Below the pieces are notes generated by a model, which searched no databases, was not told the origin of the DNA, and saw only the letters and a list, made by a program, of their open reading frames with translations. DNA of 64,000 nt from SVQP01 sp045650025. Its GTDB lineage: Bacteria > Bacillota > Clostridia > Oscillospirales > CAG-272. A program made the position numbers and the translations under genes. Location of the stretch: the NCBI GenBank assembly GCA_045650025.1, contig JAZRQR010000020.1, forward strand, positions 12,119-76,118, written 5' to 3'. Shown piece by piece: positions 1-7,827 of this stretch (its first letter is position 1; every line of letters begins with the position of its first letter).

Positions 1-392
1 ATCCCGCAAACTACGGCTTTATTCCGCGCACCTATGCGGACGACGGAGACCCGCTGGACGTGCTGGTGCTTTGCGGCGAGTCGATCTATCCCATGACGCT
101 GATTGACGTATATCCCATCGGCGTGGTGCGAATGATTGACGGCGGTAAGCTGGACGATAAGATCATCGCCCTGCCTTGCAACGACCCTACCTACCGTGAA
201 GTTACCTCGCTGGATGAGCTGCCCGCGCACGTATTTGATGAAATTATGCACTTTTTCATCGTGTACAAGCAGTTGGAGAACAAGCAGACCGCTGTTAAGG
301 AGCTGCACAGCGCAGCAGAAGCAAAGGTCATTATCCAGGCGGCTATTGATAAGTATAACGAGCTGGAAGCAGAAGGCGCTTTCAAAAAGTAA
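1..392 (+). CDS. ppa: Inorganic pyrophosphatase, C-terminal part (5' end outside window)
   Basis: Soluble family I pyrophosphatase, which hydrolyses PPi to two phosphates in the cytoplasm and pulls biosynthetic reactions forward. The reading frame is open from base 3 and enters at PANYGFIPRTYADDGDPLDV, which contains the family's metal-binding DGDPLD signature. A second acidic cluster follows around MIDGGKLDDKI. The C-terminus is helical and ends in EGAFKK before a TAA stop, as expected for the roughly 170-180 aa family, so only the N-terminal third is missing. A strong terminator follows 7 bases after the stop. Confidence 0.93.
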   Translation, partial: PANYGFIPRTYADDGDPLDVLVLCGESIYPMTLIDVYPIGVVRMIDGGKLDDKIIALPCNDPTYREVTSLDELPAHVFDEIMHFFIVYKQLENKQTAVKELHSAAEAKVIIQAAIDKYNELEAEGAFKK

Positions 393-399
393 TCATAAA

Positions 400-434
400 A
401 AGAACGGCAAGCTGCGTGCTTGCCGTTCTTTTTT
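400..434 (+). terminator. Intrinsic terminator after ppa
   Basis: A perfect 13-bp stem (400-412 with 418-430) and a 5-nt loop are followed directly by a T-run to 434. It separates ppa from the next promoter. Confidence 0.93.
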
Positions 435-446
435 GGCGCGATTCTC

Positions 447-475
447 TTGAAAACGTGCGGGGTTCGTGCTATAAT
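447..475 (+). promoter_or_regulatory. Sigma-A type promoter of the phosphatase operon
   Basis: TTGAAA at 447-452 and TATAAT at 470-475 are separated by 17 bp. The start codon lies 25 bp downstream, behind a GAGGGGAAG ribosome binding site. Confidence 0.8.
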
Positions 476-500
476 AAGCATAGAAAGTGAGGGGAAGAGT

Positions 501-980
501 ATGACCCGTATTATGTTCGTCTGCCACGGCAACATCTGCCGCAGTCCCATGGCGGAATTCGTGCTGAAAAAGATGGTGTCGGAACGGGGCGTTGCCGATC
601 AGTTTGTGATCGCATCAAGCGCCACCAGCACCGAGGAGATCTGGGGCGGCGTGGGCAACCCCGTCTATCCGCCCGCCAAGGCAGAGCTTGCAAAGCACGG
701 CATCTCCTGCGAGGGTAAGCGTGCCGTGCAGCTGACACGCGCCGATTATGACAAATACGACCTGTTTGTGGGCATGGACAGTGCCAATATCCGCAATATG
801 CACCGTATCCTGGGCGGTGACGCGCAGGGGAAAATTTGCAAGCTGATGGATTATACCGACCGCGGAGGTGACGTTGCCGACCCGTGGTACACCAGAGATT
901 TTGCCACCACATACCGCGACGTGACCGACGGTTGCCGTGGGTTGTTGCATACTTTACTTTGTAAAGGAGAATCTATATGA
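501..980 (+). CDS. Low-molecular-weight protein-tyrosine phosphatase
   Basis: A 159-aa cytoplasmic phosphatase of the arsenate-reductase-like LMW-PTP family, which removes phosphate from phosphotyrosine through a cysteinyl-phosphate intermediate. The C-x5-R loop is at the extreme N-terminus (VCHGNICRSPMAEF, residues 6-19), and the general-acid loop DPWYTRDF is near residue 130. ATG 501 is chosen because it follows a good ribosome binding site and a promoter, and because family members start just before the P-loop. The last four bases overlap the nitroreductase start (ATGA), so translation is probably coupled. The substrate cannot be told from the sequence; polysaccharide-linked tyrosine kinases are usual partners, but none is encoded here. 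Confidence 0.92.
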   Translation: MTRIMFVCHGNICRSPMAEFVLKKMVSERGVADQFVIASSATSTEEIWGGVGNPVYPPAKAELAKHGISCEGKRAVQLTRADYDKYDLFVGMDSANIRNMHRILGGDAQGKICKLMDYTDRGGDVADPWYTRDFATTYRDVTDGCRGLLHTLLCKGESI

Positions 981-1510
981 ATTTCACCGAAATTGCCAAT
1001 ACGCGCCAATCCTGCCGCAGCTATGACGCGGCAAGAGCGGTCGAACAGGAAAAGTTAGATGCTATTTTAGCCTCCGCACGTCTTGCCCCCTCTGCATGCA
1101 ATGCGCAGCCCTATCATATCACGGTCTGTCGCGGTGCAGCTGCTGCTAAGGTAGCAAAAGAAGTGCAGGGCATGGGCATGAATAAATTCGCCACCGATGC
1201 ACCCGTGCTGCTGGTGATTTCCGAGGAGAATTATAACAAAACCGCTGCTTTAGGTGCAAAGCTCAAGCATAACGATTATCGATCCATCGACATTGGCATC
1301 ATGACCGCATACCTGACTGCCGAAGCCACCGCGCAAGGGCTGGAGACATGCATTCTCGGTTGGCTGGACGATGCCGCCATCCGTAAGATCTGCGGTCTTT
1401 CGTACCCCGTGCGCCTGGTGATCACGTTGGGATATGCCAAGGCGGATGACAAGCTGCGCCCCAAAAAGCGCAAGAATATGGACGAGCTGGTAACCTTTTT
1501 GGAGGAATGA
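977..1510 (+). CDS. Nitroreductase-family FMN oxidoreductase
   Basis: A 177-aa flavin enzyme of the short nitroreductase family, expected to be a homodimer that transfers hydride from NAD(P)H to quinones or nitro compounds. The N-terminus carries the FMN-phosphate motif TRQSCRSYD followed by SARLAPSACNAQPYH (about residues 35-50). The second FMN region is LGWLDDAAIRKICGL near residue 130. It overlaps the phosphatase gene by 4 bp, and its stop codon overlaps the Shine-Dalgarno region of the next gene, so it belongs to a four-gene operon. A second, only distantly similar nitroreductase lies at 23033. The physiological substrate is unknown. Confidence 0.88.
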   Translation: MNFTEIANTRQSCRSYDAARAVEQEKLDAILASARLAPSACNAQPYHITVCRGAAAAKVAKEVQGMGMNKFATDAPVLLVISEENYNKTAALGAKLKHNDYRSIDIGIMTAYLTAEATAQGLETCILGWLDDAAIRKICGLSYPVRLVITLGYAKADDKLRPKKRKNMDELVTFLEE

Positions 1511-1512
1511 CA

Positions 1513-3105
1513 ATGAGAGTGGAGCAAATTATCGCGACCCCTACGCAGATCGAGCTGCTCATTCCCGAGCTGCCCTTGGTCTCCAAGGTGTATGCCGAGG
1601 CGAGATTGCCGCTGGTAACGGGGGATGCGCGCCGCGTCCATCACGGCAGGATCGTGGCGGTGACCGAGAAAAAGCAAAAGCGCAGCATTGTGTTTGAGCG
1701 CTTTGCGGGAGACCTGGATCTGCTGATCTGCCGCTTTGAAGCGGTGGTTGGCGGTGAGATTCTGGATGGCGTGCGCTACGTCACCGATATGACGCCCGCA
1801 TGCTCGGCGTGCGCGCCCGCACCGTTTGCGGTCAAGCGCCCCGTTGGCACCTGGGTAACCTCCACAGCAGAGGATATCGACTATCTTGGCATGGGGGCGA
1901 TGATGACCGAGATCAACAGCCCCTGGATTCAGACGCTGGAGACCGAGGGAAGCATTGCGCACACCTTTTGCGGACAGACCTATTATTTTGATAAGCCCAC
2001 CATGGATCTGTATGATCGCCTCATGCAGCCCTGCATTGAGCGCGGCGTGCCGTGCCTGATCCGCATGATCAACCGTTTTTCCTATCGCCTCAAGGGCTCG
2101 GACGATGCGCTGACCAAGATCATCGGGCACCCGGGCTACGAATCGACCGGTTTTAATGAGCAAATGAGCGCGTTCAATCTGCGCACCGAGCAGGGGCTTT
2201 GGATGTACTGCGCCTTTATCGATTTTATCTGCGCACGCTATATGGATGCCGCAAGCCCGCTGTTTTGCAGCGACGTCATGGACGTGGGCAACGAGATCAA
2301 CGCCCAGGATACCTGGCACAACATGGGCGCAATGACCTGCGCGGCGTTTATGGAGGAATATACCGTGTCCTTGCGTCTGGCGCACCTGATCGCACGCAAA
2401 TACAATGCTAATTCGCGTGTGAATATGTCGCTTGACCACTATTTTGCCACCGCGCTTAAGGACGAGCCGATGCATATGTACCACGGGCGCGCGTGCCTTG
2501 CGTACCTTGCCGAGTATTGCAGGCGCGACGGTGATTTTGATTGGGGCATTGCGGCGCATCCGTACCCCGAAAACCTTACCAAGCCGGATTTTTACCACGA
2601 CACCACCGCCACCTACGATTGGAACACGCCGCGCATTACCATGAAGAACATTGAAATGCTGCAGGCGCTTGTGGAGCTGCCGCAGCTCCTTTATCGCGGC
2701 AAGTCGCGCCGCATCGTGTGCGACGAGCAGGGCTTCCATACCGATTACAACGACCCCGAATCCGAAAACAAGGGCGCATATGCGTTCGTGCTGTGCATGC
2801 AAAAGCTGCGCAATTGCCCCAATATCGATCTGTTTCTGATCAACCGCTATGCCGACATGCCGCTGGGCGATGAGGGCGGCTTGCATCTGGGCTTGCGCTA
2901 CGAAAAGGGCTATGCGGACGATATTCACCTTTTGATCGCCCCCGGTGACTACAAAAAGATCTGCTATGCCATGATCGATCTGTGGACCGAAAACGAGCAA
3001 AAATGGATCGATCAGGCAAAGGAATACATTGGAGAGGCGCTGTACGAAAGCCTTTTATCGCCCGTATTGCCGGGAGATGCTGACGTGGAGGAATGGAAGC
3101 AATGA
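1513..3105 (+). CDS. DUF5722 family glycosidase-like protein
   Basis: A 530-aa protein that I recognise as DUF5722, a family related to TIM-barrel glycoside hydrolases. The motif VGNEINAQDTWHNMG (near residue 265) resembles the Asn-Glu acid/base signature of clan GH-A enzymes, and CDEQGFHT (near residue 410) could hold the second acidic residue. There is no signal peptide or membrane segment, so it would act inside the cell on short oligosaccharides or glycosides, which is inference. An upstream in-frame ATG at 1507 lies only one base from the GGAGG; ATG 1513 has a 7-base spacing and is preferred. The next gene overlaps by 4 bp. Confidence 0.75.
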   Translation: MRVEQIIATPTQIELLIPELPLVSKVYAEARLPLVTGDARRVHHGRIVAVTEKKQKRSIVFERFAGDLDLLICRFEAVVGGEILDGVRYVTDMTPACSACAPAPFAVKRPVGTWVTSTAEDIDYLGMGAMMTEINSPWIQTLETEGSIAHTFCGQTYYFDKPTMDLYDRLMQPCIERGVPCLIRMINRFSYRLKGSDDALTKIIGHPGYESTGFNEQMSAFNLRTEQGLWMYCAFIDFICARYMDAASPLFCSDVMDVGNEINAQDTWHNMGAMTCAAFMEEYTVSLRLAHLIARKYNANSRVNMSLDHYFATALKDEPMHMYHGRACLAYLAEYCRRDGDFDWGIAAHPYPENLTKPDFYHDTTATYDWNTPRITMKNIEMLQALVELPQLLYRGKSRRIVCDEQGFHTDYNDPESENKGAYAFVLCMQKLRNCPNIDLFLINRYADMPLGDEGGLHLGLRYEKGYADDIHLLIAPGDYKKICYAMIDLWTENEQKWIDQAKEYIGEALYESLLSPVLPGDADVEEWKQ

Positions 3106-3776
3106 ATAAAGGAAAATTAGCAGTTTCGGGCTTGATTAAATATCTGCTTGGCGTGGTGCTGGTGGCGGCGCTTTTGCTGCTGCCCGCGTGGACGCTTGCG
3201 TACCCCGGCGCGTGGTTGTTTATGGGTGTGCTGTTTTTGCCCATGCTGGTCATGGGCGTGGTCATGCTATTTCGCGCGCCTGATCTGCTTGCCAAGCGTC
3301 TGGATAGCAAGGAAAAGCAAAAAACGCAGCAGGGCGTGGTCAAGCTGGCGGGACTTGTCTTTGTGGGCGGCTTTGTGCTGTGCGCGCTGGATTTTCGCTT
3401 TGGCTGGTCGCACGTGTCCACTTGGCTGATGATCGCTGCCGCCGTCATATTTCTGATCGGCTACGGCATGTATGCCGAGGTCATGCGTGAAAATGCGTAT
3501 CTCTCGCGCACCATTGGGGTACAAGAGGGGCAAAGTGTGGTCAGCACGGGGCTTTACGGTGTGGTGCGCCACCCCATGTATCTTGCCACGCTACTCATGT
3601 TTTTGCCCATGCCGCTGATTTTGCAATCGCTTTGGGGGCTTTGCGTGTTCGGCTGGTATGCGGTGCTGATCGCAGTCCGCATTCTCAACGAGGAAAAGGT
3701 GCTGAGTGCGGAGCTGGACGGCTACGCAGAGTATAAGCAAAAAGTCAAATATAGAATGATACCGTTTATCTGGTAA
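3102..3776 (+). CDS. Isoprenylcysteine/phospholipid methyltransferase-like membrane protein
   Basis: A 224-aa integral membrane protein with about five hydrophobic segments. The signature GVVRHPMYLATLLMFLPMPL near residue 155 and the C-terminal EEKVLSAELDGYAEYKQKV match the ICMT/PEMT family, where the R-H-P and E-E motifs bind S-adenosylmethionine. Bacterial members are annotated as isoprenylcysteine carboxyl methyltransferases, but the acceptor is usually unknown. ATG 3102 is preferred over 3093, because GGAGG at 3087-3091 then has a proper 10-base spacing and the start overlaps the DUF5722 stop. It is the last gene of the operon, before the shared terminator. Confidence 0.82.
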   Translation: MNKGKLAVSGLIKYLLGVVLVAALLLLPAWTLAYPGAWLFMGVLFLPMLVMGVVMLFRAPDLLAKRLDSKEKQKTQQGVVKLAGLVFVGGFVLCALDFRFGWSHVSTWLMIAAAVIFLIGYGMYAEVMRENAYLSRTIGVQEGQSVVSTGLYGVVRHPMYLATLLMFLPMPLILQSLWGLCVFGWYAVLIAVRILNEEKVLSAELDGYAEYKQKVKYRMIPFIW

Positions 3777-3783
3777 AAGAAAA

Positions 3784-3808
3784 GGGAGATCCCCGCAAGG
3801 GATCTCCC
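3784..3808. terminator. Bidirectional terminator between convergent genes
   Basis: A perfect 10-bp stem (3784-3793 with 3799-3808) and a 5-nt loop sit between two convergent stop codons. A-rich and T-rich flanks serve both strands. Confidence 0.85.
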
Positions 3809-3813
3809 GAATT

Positions 3814-4956
3814 TTATTTGAACAACTCCGCCGTGGTCTTCATTTTCTCAATGACCGGCACGTCAAACGGGCAGCGGGATTCGCACGCGCCGCACCCAAG
3901 GCAATCATCCGCGTGGGCATCGAGATGGACGTAATGCTCCTTGACCGATGCGGGCACGTCCTCCTGCATGGTCGCCAGGTCGTAGAGCTTGTTGACCATG
4001 GCAATATCAATGTTAACAGGGCAGGGCTTGCAATGTCCGCAATAGGTGCACTGTCCGCTGTAGGCGTGTCTGGGCGCGTTTGCAAGCACGGTGGCGTAGT
4101 CCTTCTGATCCTCGGTCGCGCTCTCGTAAGCCAGCGATGCGGGGATCTGCGAAACGTTGTCAAAGCCGATCAGCACGCTGGAAACCGCAGGGCGGGTCAG
4201 GGCATAGTGCAGGCATTGCACAGGGGTCAGCGCCACGCCAAAGGGCGAACGCTTGGCATCCAGCAGTCTGCCGCCGCCAAGCCCCTTCATGACCGTGATC
4301 GCCACGCCCTTTTGCTCGCAAAGCTTGTAAAGATCGGCTCTTTCCTTGTCAATGCCTGCAAATTTTGCGTCGTATTCCTCCACAAAGAAATCGTCAATGT
4401 TTTCGGTAGGGGGCAGCAGGTCGTATGCGGGGTTGAGCGAGAACAGGATCACCTCAACTGCACCGTGCTCCACAGCCAGGCGCGCAATGGTGGTGTTATG
4501 CGTGGAAAGACCGATGTGGTGGATGGCACCCGATGCCTTCAGCTCGATCATGTAATCCATAAATCCGCATTCCAGCACGGTCCTCCAATCCTCCAGTTTG
4601 TCCACGAAATGGATCATGCCAAGGTCGATGTAATCGGTCTGAAAACGTGCCAGCAGATCGGCAAACGCCGCCTTGACCTCGTCCATGTCGCGCGTGCGTA
4701 CGTACTGTCCGTCACGCCAGGCAGAGCCCACGTGCCCCTGTACGATCCACTTTTCGCGATTGTCCTTGATGGCGCTACCGATATTGGTGCGCACGTTGGG
4801 CTCGGACATAAAGCAGTCCACAATGTTGATGCCCTGCGCAAAGCATTCGTCCATGACCGCCTTGACCTCCTCGGCATTGTGCCGCTCCAGCCACTCGCCG
4901 CCTACGCCGATCTCGCTGACCATCAGTCCCGTATTTCCCAAAACTCTGTATTGCAT
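3814..4956 (-). CDS. Aldo/keto reductase with C-terminal 2x[4Fe-4S] domain
   Basis: A 380-aa cytoplasmic oxidoreductase. Residues 1-270 form an aldo/keto reductase barrel that begins YRVLGNTGLMVSEIG and includes the GVAITVMKGLGGGRLL strand. The C-terminal 100 residues carry two ferredoxin-like cysteine clusters, CTYCGHCKPCP and CLGCGACESRCP, typical of the clostridial Fe-S AKR subfamily. The tyrosine of the classical AKR tetrad is not evident at the expected place, so the electron donor may be ferredoxin-like rather than NADPH, which is inference. I chose the ATG at 4956 because the barrel starts there and a promoter precedes it. Confidence 0.88.
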   Translation of the reverse strand: MQYRVLGNTGLMVSEIGVGGEWLERHNAEEVKAVMDECFAQGINIVDCFMSEPNVRTNIGSAIKDNREKWIVQGHVGSAWRDGQYVRTRDMDEVKAAFADLLARFQTDYIDLGMIHFVDKLEDWRTVLECGFMDYMIELKASGAIHHIGLSTHNTTIARLAVEHGAVEVILFSLNPAYDLLPPTENIDDFFVEEYDAKFAGIDKERADLYKLCEQKGVAITVMKGLGGGRLLDAKRSPFGVALTPVQCLHYALTRPAVSSVLIGFDNVSQIPASLAYESATEDQKDYATVLANAPRHAYSGQCTYCGHCKPCPVNIDIAMVNKLYDLATMQEDVPASVKEHYVHLDAHADDCLGCGACESRCPFDVPVIEKMKTTAELFK

Positions 4957-4987
4957 GATAGTACCGTCCTTTGCTTGTATTGATACG

Positions 4988-5016
4988 ATTATACCACATA
5001 TGAGAAAAACTGTCAA
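4988..5016 (-). promoter_or_regulatory. Consensus promoter of the aldo/keto reductase gene
   Basis: On the minus strand, TTGACA (5016-5011) and TATAAT (4993-4988) have 17-bp spacing and an extended TG element. This is a full consensus match. It stands back to back with the promoter at 5023. Confidence 0.9.
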
Positions 5017-5022
5017 TATTGC

Positions 5023-5052
5023 TTGACGGATCCGCTACTTTTGTGTTATACT
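5023..5052 (+). promoter_or_regulatory. Promoter of the flavin split-barrel gene
   Basis: TTGACG at 5023-5028 and TATACT at 5047-5052 have 18-bp spacing. The GAAAGGAAG ribosome binding site and ATG 5081 follow. Confidence 0.75.
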
Positions 5053-5080
5053 GTAAAAAACGAGAAAGGAAGATTTCACA

Positions 5081-5563
5081 ATGTTTCGTCCCATGGTTCG
5101 ACAGAGCAAGCAGCTATCAAAAGAGGATTGCATTTCCGTTTTGCGCGAGCAAAAGAGAGGCGTGCTGAGCGTCAACGGTGACGACGGCTACCCCTATGCC
5201 GCGCCCATCAACTACTATTACAATCCGGAGGACGGCTGCCTGTATTTCCATACCGGCAAAAGAACCGAGAGCCACCGCACCGAATCGCTTGCCAAGTCGG
5301 ATAAGGTATGCTTTTGCGTGACCGAGCAGGGAACTCCCATCCCCGGCGATTGGGCGTTGCTTGTGCGCAGCGTGGTGGTGTTCGGACGCGTGGAAATGGT
5401 GCACGACGTTGAGCGCGTGGTGCATATCTGCACGGCAATGAGCCGACAATTCACGAGTGACCAAGCGTTTATTCAACGTGAGATCGACCGCTTTGCCAAG
5501 GGCACGCTTTTGCTGAAGCTGACGCCCGAGCACATGTGCGGCAAGCGTCTGGAAGAAAAATAG
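5081..5563 (+). CDS. Pyridoxamine 5'-phosphate oxidase-like flavin-binding protein
   Basis: A 160-aa cytoplasmic split-barrel protein of the PNPOx/NimA-like superfamily. Residues 15-65 hold the FMN-barrel strands, including GVLSVNGDDGYPYAAPINYY and LYFHTGKRTESHRTESL, and the NimA-like segment CFCVTEQGTPIPGDWALLVR follows. Members bind FMN or heme and often reduce nitro compounds or protect from oxidants. No specific substrate can be read from the sequence. The gene is monocistronic between its own promoter and the hairpin at 5621. Confidence 0.85.
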   Translation: MFRPMVRQSKQLSKEDCISVLREQKRGVLSVNGDDGYPYAAPINYYYNPEDGCLYFHTGKRTESHRTESLAKSDKVCFCVTEQGTPIPGDWALLVRSVVVFGRVEMVHDVERVVHICTAMSRQFTSDQAFIQREIDRFAKGTLLLKLTPEHMCGKRLEEK

Positions 5564-5620
5564 CCGCGAAGTTTTACTTTACTCGCTTGTTCAGTATGCA
5601 TTCGCGCCTAAACCACACCT

Positions 5621-5644
5621 AAAAATGGGTCCCAACCCATTTTT
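5621..5644 (+). terminator. Terminator after the split-barrel gene
   Basis: A perfect 10-bp stem (5621-5630 with 5635-5644) with a 4-nt loop has A-tract and T-tract shoulders, so it can work in both directions. A small inverted repeat GGAGCA-G-TGCTCC follows at 5645-5657. Confidence 0.85.
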
Positions 5645-5688
5645 GGAGCAGTGCTCCACGGTGAGGTTTCAAAAGTTAGGAGGTTATT

Positions 5689-6141
5689 ATGCTGACAGTA
5701 GGACAAAAAGCCCCGGATTTTACACTTTTCGATAAGGACGGAAACGCCGTCTCACTCTCCGACTTCCTTGGCAAAAGGGTAGTCGTATATTTCTATCCCA
5801 AGGACAACACCCCGGGATGCACGCGCCAGGCATGTGCCTTTGCGGGTGCGTATGCGCAGTTTCGGGAAAAGGACGTGGTAGTCATCGGCATCAGCCGCGA
5901 CAGCGTCGCCTCGCACGTCAAGTTTGCACAGAAATACGACCTGCCGTTTATCCTGCTTTCCGACCCCGATCGCGTTGCCATTGACGCGTTTGGCGTATGG
6001 AGCGAGAAAAAGCTGTACGGTAAGCTCAGCTTTGGCGTTAACCGTACCACCTTTCTGATCGACGAGCAGGGCATTATCACCCACGTTATGCCCAAGGTCA
6101 AGCCGGACACCAATGCCGCCGAGATTCTGGCGCTGCTTTAA
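5689..6141 (+). CDS. bcp: Thioredoxin-dependent peroxiredoxin, Bcp/PrxQ type
   Basis: A 150-aa cytoplasmic thiol peroxidase that reduces H2O2 and organic hydroperoxides with electrons from thioredoxin. The active-site motif YPKDNTPGCTRQACAF (residues 37-52) contains the peroxidatic cysteine in the T-P-G-C context. The resolving cysteine five residues later (C-x4-C) marks the PrxQ subclass. The conserved arginine lies in the VNRTTFLID region. AGGAGG stands 5 bases before the ATG. The gene is closed by its own hairpin terminator. Confidence 0.94.
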   Translation: MLTVGQKAPDFTLFDKDGNAVSLSDFLGKRVVVYFYPKDNTPGCTRQACAFAGAYAQFREKDVVVIGISRDSVASHVKFAQKYDLPFILLSDPDRVAIDAFGVWSEKKLYGKLSFGVNRTTFLIDEQGIITHVMPKVKPDTNAAEILALL

Positions 6142-6147
6142 ACAGAC

Positions 6148-6173
6148 AAAACACCTGCCTGCGCGGGTGTTTT
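6148..6173 (+). terminator. Terminator after bcp
   Basis: The 8-bp stem AAAACACC/GGTGTTTT has a GC-rich interior and continues into a T-run to 6175. Confidence 0.8.
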
Positions 6174-6253
6174 TTCTTGCGGCAAAACCTCTGAAAAAAA
6201 CTCTAAAAACCCTGCATCGTTCACAGATAGTTCACACTATTCTGCAAATTTTG

Positions 6254-6262
6254 TGGTATAAT
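6254..6262 (+). promoter_or_regulatory. Extended -10 promoter element upstream of rhamnulokinase
   Basis: TG-G-TATAAT at 6254-6262 has no good -35 at 17 bp. A TTCACA lies further away, at 6231, with a direct repeat of TTCACA at 6220. Such a site could depend on an activator; a rhamnose-responsive regulator is conceivable but not shown. Confidence 0.55.
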
Positions 6263-6310
6263 GTACTATCACTAATTATGTCAACCTATAAAATCATTTG
6301 GGAGGGTATT

Positions 6311-7783
6311 ATGGCTGAATTAAAAATGCTTGCCATCGACCTTGGCGCGTCCAGCGGCAGAGGTATCGTTGGCTCCTTCGACGGCGAAAAGCTGACTTTG
6401 CGCGAGAATCACAGATTCTCCAACGACCCCATGTACGTCAACGGAAGATTTACCTGGGATATCCTGCGCATCTACTTTGAGATCAAGAACTCGATCACCA
6501 AGACCATCATTGACGGCGACGACATCGCCAGCATGGGTATCGACACCTGGGGTGTTGACTACGGTATGATCGACAAGAACGGCAGACTGATGGCAAACCC
6601 CATCCACTACCGTGATGCAAGAACCGAAAACGTGACCGATTACGTTAAGAACTTCGTATCCCCCGAAGAGATCTACAACGTAACCGGTATTCAGGCAATC
6701 GACTTCAATACCCTCAACCAGCTGGCTGTAGAGAAGAGAGACAACGGCGAGGCATTTGACAGAGCTGACAAGCTGCTGTTCATCCCCGACCTGCTCAACT
6801 ACTTCCTGACCGGTAAGATGGCTACCGAGTATACCATTGCTTCCACCGGTATGATCCTGGATGCAAACTCCAGAAAGATCGCAACCGAGCTGCTCTCCAA
6901 GCTGGGCATTCCGGATAGCAAGTTTGCTCCCATGGTAGAGCCCGGCACTTGCCTTGGCGGTCTGCTGCCTTCCATTACCGATGAGGTTGGTAAGAACCGC
7001 ATTCAGGTTTACACCACCGCGTCTCACGATACCGCATCTGCGGTTATCGCAGTTCCTGCTACCAAGAAGGACTTCATTTACATTTCCTCCGGTACCTGGT
7101 CGCTCATGGGCGCTGAGCTGGATGCTCCGCTGATCACCGATGCAACCAGAGAAGCGAACTTCACCAACGAGGGCGGCGCAGAGGGCACCATCCGCTTCCT
7201 TAAGAACATCATGGGTCTTTGGATCATTCAGGAATCCAGAAGACAGTGGAAGAGAGAAGGCAAGGATTACTCGTTTGCTCAGATGGAAGCTTGGGCAAAG
7301 GAGTGCACGCCGTTCCGTTCGCTGATCAACGTGGACTACAAGACCTTCAACACTCCCGGCAACATGCCCGAGAAGATCCGCGACTACTGCCGTATGACCG
7401 GTCAGCCCGTACCCGAAACCGTGGGCGAGGTCGTTCGTTGCATTTACGAGTCTCTGGCTCTCAAGTATCGCTACACCGTAGACACCATTGGCAGACTGCA
7501 GGGTAAGCCCGCAACCATGATCAACGTCGTGGGCGGCGGCACCAAGGATAAGTTCCTGTCTCAGATGACCGCGGACGCTTGCGGTATTCCCGTATGCGCA
7601 GGTCCTGAGGAGGCAACCGCTATCGGTAACCTGGTATCCCAGGCAATTGCACAGGGCGAGATCAAGGATTTGGCTGAGGCAAGAGTCGTAGTGGCTAACT
7701 CCTTTGAGATGAAGCACTACGAGCCCTGCGCACAGCGCGAGGCATGGGATGAAGCGTACGCACGCTTCTGCAAGCTGCAGTAA
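6311..7783 (+). CDS. rhaB: Rhamnulokinase (FGGY family)
   Basis: A 490-aa sugar kinase that phosphorylates L-rhamnulose to L-rhamnulose 1-phosphate. The N-terminal ATPase strand is LAIDLGASSGRGIVG, with RhaB-type GASSGR rather than the GTTS of glycerol kinase. Other family segments are MGIDTWGVDYGMID, HYRDARTENV, SHDTASAV with ISSGTWSLMG, and the C-terminal ATP site NVVGGGTKDKFLSQMTADA. The ORF is open further upstream, but GGAGGG before ATG 6311 and homology fix the start. No isomerase, aldolase or transporter for rhamnose is next to it. Its strong codon bias (AGA, CTG, GCA) suggests high expression. Confidence 0.93.
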   Translation: MAELKMLAIDLGASSGRGIVGSFDGEKLTLRENHRFSNDPMYVNGRFTWDILRIYFEIKNSITKTIIDGDDIASMGIDTWGVDYGMIDKNGRLMANPIHYRDARTENVTDYVKNFVSPEEIYNVTGIQAIDFNTLNQLAVEKRDNGEAFDRADKLLFIPDLLNYFLTGKMATEYTIASTGMILDANSRKIATELLSKLGIPDSKFAPMVEPGTCLGGLLPSITDEVGKNRIQVYTTASHDTASAVIAVPATKKDFIYISSGTWSLMGAELDAPLITDATREANFTNEGGAEGTIRFLKNIMGLWIIQESRRQWKREGKDYSFAQMEAWAKECTPFRSLINVDYKTFNTPGNMPEKIRDYCRMTGQPVPETVGEVVRCIYESLALKYRYTVDTIGRLQGKPATMINVVGGGTKDKFLSQMTADACGIPVCAGPEEATAIGNLVSQAIAQGEIKDLAEARVVVANSFEMKHYEPCAQREAWDEAYARFCKLQ

Positions 7784-7827
7784 TAGCATTTTAAGAATCA
7801 GCATAAAGCACGGGGAGGATCAAAATT

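Noticed and set aside
1276..3000. A 574-codon minus-strand ORF opposite the nitroreductase and DUF5722 genes
   Set aside because: It covers two different real genes in an operon and shows no domain or ribosome binding site.
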